Origin: Amia ocellicauda
Lineage: Eukaryota; Chordata; Actinopteri; Amiiformes; Amiidae
Direction of reading: 5' to 3'
Assembly: GCF_036373705.1 (NCBI RefSeq)
Contig: NC_089858.1
Coordinates: forward strand, 36,531,137 to 36,595,136
DNA length: 64,000 nucleotides
Shown here: one piece after another, positions 58,700 to 64,000 of the stretch
Numbering within the stretch: position 1 is the first letter of the stretch
How the letters are laid out: the number at the start of each line of letters is the position of its first letter
The notes under the pieces: generated by a model
Databases searched by the model: none
What the model saw: the letters and a program-made list of their open reading frames with translations, nothing else
Told to the model about the DNA's origin: nothing
Position numbers and translations under genes: made by a program

Positions 58700-58940
58700 A
58701 TAAGTCATAGACTTAACTATAACAATAAGTCAAATTTTTGTATAAATGCTTTCAAAACTGTATTTTTGGAAGTGGGTTGTATAGGAGATCTATCAATAGA
58801 GTTGTCTAAGGTAATATTAAAATCCCCACCTAATAAACTTTGGTATAAGGCTGTTTGAGATGATTGTGCCACACTCTTTTTGTTCCCCTGCGTGCAGTTG
58901 CCAGGGCACAGTACAAGGAGAAACAAATGAACTTGCAAAT
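58700..58940 (-). mobile_element. L1-like LINE endonuclease fragment
   Basis: The minus strand reads LLGGDFNITLDNSIDRSP, then a KNTVLKAFIQKFDLLL stretch, a typical endonuclease strand and helix of L1-type ORF2. No RT is attached. Confidence 0.6.
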
Positions 58941-58984
58941 GATATAACTCACTGATTAAAATAAAACATATGCATCAGAGTGTT

Positions 58985-59227
58985 TAGAAATTGCCAATAT
59001 TTGCTTAATTGGGACATATTTATTAATATTGTTATTAAAACGGTCTCTACCTTGTTTTGCTTTTTTATTTAAAGCATTGCAGATATTCCAGGCGCTTGGG
59101 AAAGGCAGAGCAGCCCTGAAAGATGAGGAGGTTTGCACGTCACAGATTTGTGCTGCAGTATGGGACCTGACCACTTGAGGGCACTGTTACGTATAATCAA
59201 CTGGGATTGAGAGATAATTCTGCAGAG
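58985..59227. repeat. Dispersed repeat, second copy
   Basis: Near-identical to 3497-3737, same strand, with only a few differences. Sequence outside these limits differs. Confidence 0.6.
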
Positions 59228-59427
59228 AATAATTTGATTTAATTTTAATTTGTTTATTTTTTAACTAAACATACATGGCACAAAAAGATAAAGATTGAGA
59301 AAGATAGAAAAAGAAAAGTAGGTGTAGTACACTCTTAGAACGAATGTGTTAAATTTAATTCAAGAACAACACAATTATGTTATAATTTACAACTAGAAAT
59401 AAAACTATCTGAAGATACCTTGTCTTC

Positions 59428-59600
59428 AGGGGACACAAATGGAAATCCCCAGCGATGTGGTTGAAGCAGAACATTTGGGAACATTTAAAAATAGACTGCA
59501 TAGGATCCTTGGATCACTTAGTTATTAATGGACACCAAACGAGCGAGGTGGGTCGAATGGCCTCCTCTCGATTGGACACTTTCTTATGTTCTTAGGTTCT
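59428..59600 (+). mobile_element. CR1-like LINE, short 3' end
   Basis: Only the last coding bases and the tail GAATGGCCTCCTCTCGATTG...TTCTTATGTTCTTAG remain, matching 24270-24420. Confidence 0.7.
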
Positions 59601-60829
59601 AAGAGTACACATGGGATTAAAGAGAAGCACATGGATGTGGTTCCCTTTTAAGGGTACCAGAGGGGTTTGTCATTTTAAGGGGTTAAATTTTGTTAAACAA
59701 AATGATTCTATGATTTATTTTTATCTACAATTGTTTATTTGTTTTATGCTTTAATTTCAGAGTAAATTGAGACATCAAACTCCATACATTTCAATAAAAA
59801 CTGGAAAAATGTAGGTGTTCTTTTGACCAGTAGTGTATGTATTGTTGTATTTGTAGTATGCAGGTTAATAGCAGTAGGAACAGATTAATTCAAAATAATA
59901 TACAACTGAATATTAAAATGCTTAGACACTATAGACTGCAAGATTATTGATGCAGCCTTTGAATGCTCAATGCTGTAGTTTAAAAATGACAAGTTAAAAT
60001 GTATATCCTTTAAAATACAGGTTGACCTGGAAGGTAGATGAAGTATTCAGGTACCTTTCACTCTATCTGGTAGCATTCAACAAAGCACAGAAGCAATCAA
60101 TAAGACAATATGCTGAAACATTTTCGATTTCATCCCAGTAATTAATTAAAAAAATAGAAGTATGGAATAAACGTTTTAATGCAGTTTTAAGTATCTCAAG
60201 CCAGCTGAACCCCACAGCAATGAGATCTAAATATTGATACCGTACTTTACGATCAATATTTCAATCAGTATAGTTGTACATTTTACTACACAGGAACTAT
60301 AATAGTGGGTCACAAAACTAATAGAAGCAACTAAGGAAGGAAAAATTTGAACCAACCAGTAACTGCAAAATATAGCTCAGAATACAACTGCTGTTTTTAG
60401 ATTTAGAAGAGAGGGCCTTCTTACAAGATATGAAGTCTTTAAGTACAACTTTGACTTTCTTCATTAGCGAGTGTATCAATGTTTTGATTAAATTCCCATG
60501 ATAGTTTAATTCTGGAGGCTGCAACTGAACACCTGAAATGCCATATTTATGTACAGTTAAGATGCTGATTTTGCCCATGTTGTTATTCCATATTGAGGAA
60601 TCTACTATTGACTCATAGATGACAGGCTCTGCTGTCTTGATTGACATGGTTTAAATGCTGTAGGAGTGTTTTAAAGCAGAGGGTTGCTTGTTATCAATGG
60701 TCTTTTCTGTCCAATACGATGAGCTTCCAAATGTTTTCCAACTGGGGGAAAGTCTGACAACCTATCTGACGGGCAGGCCATCCTGAGCTCAGTTTGTCAG
60801 AACACCAGCCCTCCATAATCAAGTGTTTC

Positions 60830-60886
<57 letters not shown>

Positions 60887-61304
60887 CAGGATTTATGTAG
60901 GAATAGTGGTACTTGTTAATCCATTATTATTAATAATAATAAATCCAACATTCCATATTTAGTTTCAATGCCATTTGGGGGATTGTACATTGATTTTATG
61001 GTCAATAATTATTTATATCTGGTAAAAGAATAAATAAATAAATAAAAAAGGTCCAACAACCTAATACCTGTAGGAAGGGTCATACGGAATAATAATAACA
61101 ATCATAATAATCAACATACTATGCACATTAATGATCATCATTTTAAGATCCTGCAAGAGAAAATTCTGCATGTTCTTACATGTAACATGCAGACTAACTA
61201 TACATGTATATTACTACCTTTCATAGGTAAATTGTGCTTTACATTGCAAAATTGATAGTTAATTACTATATAGTAGAAAGAAAGAACAAACATACATACA
61301 TATA
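59601..61304. other. No gene recognised
   Basis: AT-rich. A 109-codon minus-strand open frame (60318-60647) loosely recalls LINE coding sequence but has no clear motif. An ATT microsatellite is at 60833-60884. Confidence 0.5.
60833..60884. repeat. ATT trinucleotide microsatellite
   Basis: About 17 ATT units in a row, followed by mixed AT-rich sequence with further AATAAT units near 60925-60945. Confidence 0.9.
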
Positions 61305-62481
61305 CACTCACCTAAAGGATTATTAGGAACACCATACTAATACTGTGTTTGACCCCCTTTCGCCTTCAGAACTGCCTTAATTCTACGTGGCATTGATTCA
61401 ACAAGGTGCTGAAAGCATTCTTTAGAAATGTTGGCCCATATTGATAGGATAGCATCTTGCAGTTGATGGAGATTTGTGGGATGCACATCCAGGGCACGAA
61501 GCTCCCGTTCCACCACATCCCAAAGATGCTCTATTGGGTTGAGATCTGGTGACTGTGGGGGCCAGTTTAGTACAGTGAACTCATTGTCATGTTCAAGAAA
61601 CCAATTTGAAATGATTCGACCTTTGTGACATGGTGCATTATCCTGCTGGAAGTAGCCATCAGAGGATGGGTACATGGTGGTCATAAAGGGATGGACATGG
61701 TCAGAAACAATGCTCAGGTAGGCCGTGGCATTTAAACGATGCCCAATTGGCACTAAGGGGCCTAAAGTGTGCCAAGAAAACATCCCCCACACCATTACAC
61801 CACCACCACCAGCCTGCACAGTGGTAACAAGGCATGATGGATCCATGTTCTCATTCTGTTTACGCCAAACTCTGACTCTACCATCTGAATGTCTCAACAG
61901 AAATCGAGACTCATCAGACCAGGCAACATTTTTCCAGTCTTCAACTGTCCAATTTTGGTGAGCTTGTGCAAATTGGAGCCTCTTTTTCCTATTTGTAGTG
62001 GAGATGAGTGGTACCCGGTGGGGTCTTCTGCTGTTGTAGCCCATCCGCCTCAAGGTTGTAACGAGTGGTTATTTCAGTCAAAGTTGCTCTTCTATCAGCT
62101 TGAATCAGTCGGCCCATTCTCCTCTGACCTCTAGCATCAACAAGGCATTTTCGCCCACAGGACTGCCGCATACTGGATGTTTTTCCCTTTTCACACCATT
62201 CTTTGTAAACCCTAGAAATGGTTGTGCGTGAAAATCCCAGTAACTGAGCAGATTGTGAAATACTCAGACCGGCCCGTCTGGCACCAACAACCATGCCACG
62301 CTCAAAATTGCTTAAATCACCTTTCTTTCCCATTCAAACATTCAGTTTGGAGTTCAGGAGATTGTCTTGACCAGGACCACACCCCTAAATGCATTGAAGT
62401 AACTGCCATGTGATTGGTTGGTTAGATAATTGCATTAATGAGAAATTGAACAGGTGTTCCTAATAATACTTTAGGCGAGTG
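61305..62481 (-). mobile_element. Tc1/mariner-like element (DD36E type), 44-bp deletion
   Basis: A 1,177-bp copy of the same family. Its right end is slightly diverged (TTAGGCGAGTG). It lies directly beside a second Tc1 family element starting at 62492. Confidence 0.92.
61337..62333 (-). pseudogene. Tc1-like transposase with 44-bp deletion
   Basis: Relative to the intact copy, 44 bases are missing at about 62060, between two copies of GGTTGTA that have merged into one. This shifts the frame between the DNA-binding and catalytic halves. It also has a few substitutions. Confidence 0.9.
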
Positions 62482-63143
62482 TACATATATACACACCGAT
62501 AAGCCATAACATTATGACCACCTGCCTAATATTGTGTAGGTCCCCCTTTTGCCACCAAAACAGCCCTGACCCGTAAGGCATGGACTCCACTAGACCTCTG
62601 AAGGTGTGATGTGGTATCTGGCACCAAGACGTTAGCAGCAGATCCTTAAAGTCCTGTAAGTTGCCAGGTGGGGCCTCCATGGATCGGACTTGTTTGTCCA
62701 GCACATCCCACAGATGCTCGATTGGATTGAGATCTGGGGAATTTGGAGGCCAAGTCAACACCTTGAACTCGTGATTCATCAGACCAGGCCACCTTCTTCC
62801 ATTGCTCCGTGGTCCAGGTCTGATGCTCACGTGCCCATTGTAGGCGCTTTCGGCAGTGGACAGGGGTCAGCATGGGCACCCTGACTGGTCTGCGGCTACG
62901 CAGCCCCATACGCAACAAACTGCGACGCACTGTGTGTTCTGACACCTTTCTATCAGAACCAGCATTCACTTTTTCAGCAATTTGAGCTACAGTAGCTCGT
63001 CTGTTGGATCGGACCACACGGGCCAGCCTTCGCTCCCCACGTGCATCAATGAGCCTTGGCCTCCCATGACCCTGTCGCCGGTTCACCGCTTTTCCTTCCT
63101 TGGACACTTTTGATAGGTACTGACCACTGCAGACCGGGAACAC
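62471..63143 (-). pseudogene. Deleted transposase of second Tc1 family
   Basis: HTH and linker regions are open from 63143. The frame breaks at the deletion after WSDES (about 62780). The C-terminal [10 protein letters not shown] region continues in another frame toward 62550. Confidence 0.75.
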
Positions 63144-63389
63144 CCCACAAGAGCTGCAGTTTTGGAGATGCTCTGACCCAGTCGTCTAGCCATCACAATC
63201 TGGCCCTTGTCAAAGTCGCTCAGATCCTTACGCTGCCCATTTTTCTGCTTCTAACACATCAACTTTGAGGACAAAATGTTCACTTGCTGCCTAATATATC
63301 CCACCCACTGACAGGTGGCATGATAACGAGATTATCAGTGTAATTCACTTCACCTGTCAATGGTCATAATGTTATGACTGATCGGTGTG
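62492..63389 (-). mobile_element. Tc1-like element, second family, internally deleted
   Basis: Inverted ends starting CACACCGATAAGCCATAACA with TA at 62490-62491 and 63390-63391. The N-terminal DNA-binding part (ARVVRSNRRATVAQIAEKVN) runs to WSDES, then jumps to the [12 protein letters not shown] motif, so the middle with the second catalytic Asp is lost. At 898 bp it cannot encode a working transposase. The same deletion is in the copy at 1-433. Confidence 0.88.
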
Positions 63390-63429
63390 TAGTATATATG
63401 AAACGCGTAGATAACATTACATACGAGTT

Positions 63430-63660
63430 TCATGAATGCCTAGCATGCTGCAATTTCAGCAGGTGCAGCGCAGCGCCTCTAGTCTCAAAAACTAAATTGA
63501 AATCGCAATTGAGACCTCCTCATTGGTTAACGCTCGTCTAAAACCCGCCCACTGGTAAAATACCGTCTCGCTATTGGCTCATCTGCCACTCGCACTTCCT
63601 GTTATGACAGGACGTGCCTGCGCGCAATAACAAAGCCCGCATTGCTGTCCGCTCCCCGAC
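63430..63660 (+). promoter_or_regulatory. GC-rich promoter-like region with CCAAT boxes
   Basis: CpG content rises sharply relative to the AT-rich surroundings. Two ATTGG (inverted CCAAT) motifs about 50 bp apart stand upstream of the signal-peptide ORF. There is no TATA box close to the ATG. Confidence 0.4.
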
Positions 63661-63661
63661 G

Positions 63662-63710
63662 ATGACAGCCCAGCTGGCCGTGATGTGCCTCTGCGCCGCG
63701 CTGAGCTCAG
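63662..63710 (+). CDS. Likely signal-peptide first exon of an unidentified gene
   Basis: ATG at 63662 opens MTAQLAVMCLCAALSS, a hydrophobic signal peptide with small residues at the end. It then meets a strong splice donor, CTCAG/GTAAGG, in phase 1. It lies in a GC- and CpG-rich stretch (63430-63930), with reverse CCAAT boxes (ATTGG) at 63522-63526 and 63573-63577 upstream. The rest of the gene would lie beyond the window on the right. The product is unknown, presumably secreted or membrane-bound. Confidence 0.5.
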
Positions 63711-64000
63711 GTAAGGACACGGATCCAGACATCAGCTCCGGGGTTTCATTTCACAGAGTCATCCTGGCACACAATACATCTTTACAAAAACACAGTACGG
63801 CGTGTGTTGCCCGATGCCTTCATTAGATGAGATCGGGCGTCGCGGTGCGAGTGTCGCGTCCAGGACGGCAGCGCCGGCACCGACCGAGCCCGGCCACCCA
63901 CACCCGCAGGGCCGGCTCAGCGCACCGATGTGATTCAGTTGAATACATTGATTGGATCAGATTCAATTAGACCCTGCGCGACCGCTCGTGAAAATCAAGT
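63711..64000. other. GC-rich sequence, probable first intron
   Basis: Follows the donor at 63711. CpG-rich to about 63930, then AT-richer. No further exon recognised before the window ends. Confidence 0.4.

Noticed and set aside
60318-60647. 109-codon frame suspected to be L1 coding sequence
   Set aside because: It lacks any endonuclease or RT motif that I can point to; similarity is only in general composition.
1-64000. CRISPR arrays, phage, toxin-antitoxin or other prokaryotic systems
   Set aside because: No spaced direct repeats, no operon-like ORF packing and no bacterial signals; the spliced genes and fish-type transposons show vertebrate nuclear DNA.

Overview
The window is vertebrate nuclear DNA, most likely from a ray-finned fish. 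The evidence is spliced genes with GT/AG introns, a 12-exon animal heme peroxidase gene, a collagen/C1q-domain gene, and a repeat load typical of fish (several Tc1-like families, L2 and CR1-like LINEs, a Ty3/Gypsy element, PIF/Harbinger-type elements). The species cannot be named from the sequence alone. No tRNA, rRNA, CRISPR or bacterial-type operon is visible.

The one gene that can be modelled completely is a myeloid-type heme peroxidase (MPO/EPO/LPO family) on the minus strand, coding exons 30944 down to 17507. Its 12 coding exons join in phase into 734 codons plus a stop, with a signal peptide, heme-ligand and catalytic residues. A TATA box and a probable 5'UTR exon lie at about 31630-31680. 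Its introns hold a Tc1-like element, a CR1-like LINE piece, an L2 tail and a 2 kb Harbinger-like element.

The peroxidase lies in an old tandem duplication. Unit A (about 14.1-41.4 kb) carries the intact gene plus a C1q-domain gene just downstream (15653-16619). Unit B (about 3.6-11.6 kb) keeps only diverged flanks and the last two peroxidase exons (8088-8325 with a stop codon, and 7190-7406). Exons 1-10 and the C1q gene are missing from B. The junction where exons 1-10 are missing holds an L2 LINE tail, and the place where C1q would be holds a Tc1 element. Because B lacks later insertions, it works as a pre-insertion reference for A.

From 34 kb onwards mobile DNA dominates: an intact Tc1-like transposase (DD36E spacing) at 34058-35098, a second Tc1 family at 35825-37408, a 3 kb L2 LINE at about 37.5-40.5 kb, and a decayed Gypsy element (43.4-48.5 kb) whose gag is split by two DNA transposons with visible target-site duplications. 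Further LINE and Tc1 pieces follow at 50-63 kb. Near the right edge there is a GC-rich promoter-like region and a likely signal-peptide first exon (63662-63710) of an unidentified plus-strand gene.

I looked for an undescribed system and did not find one. The most informative content is the partly decayed peroxidase/C1q duplication and the well-preserved record of transposon insertion, nesting and decay.
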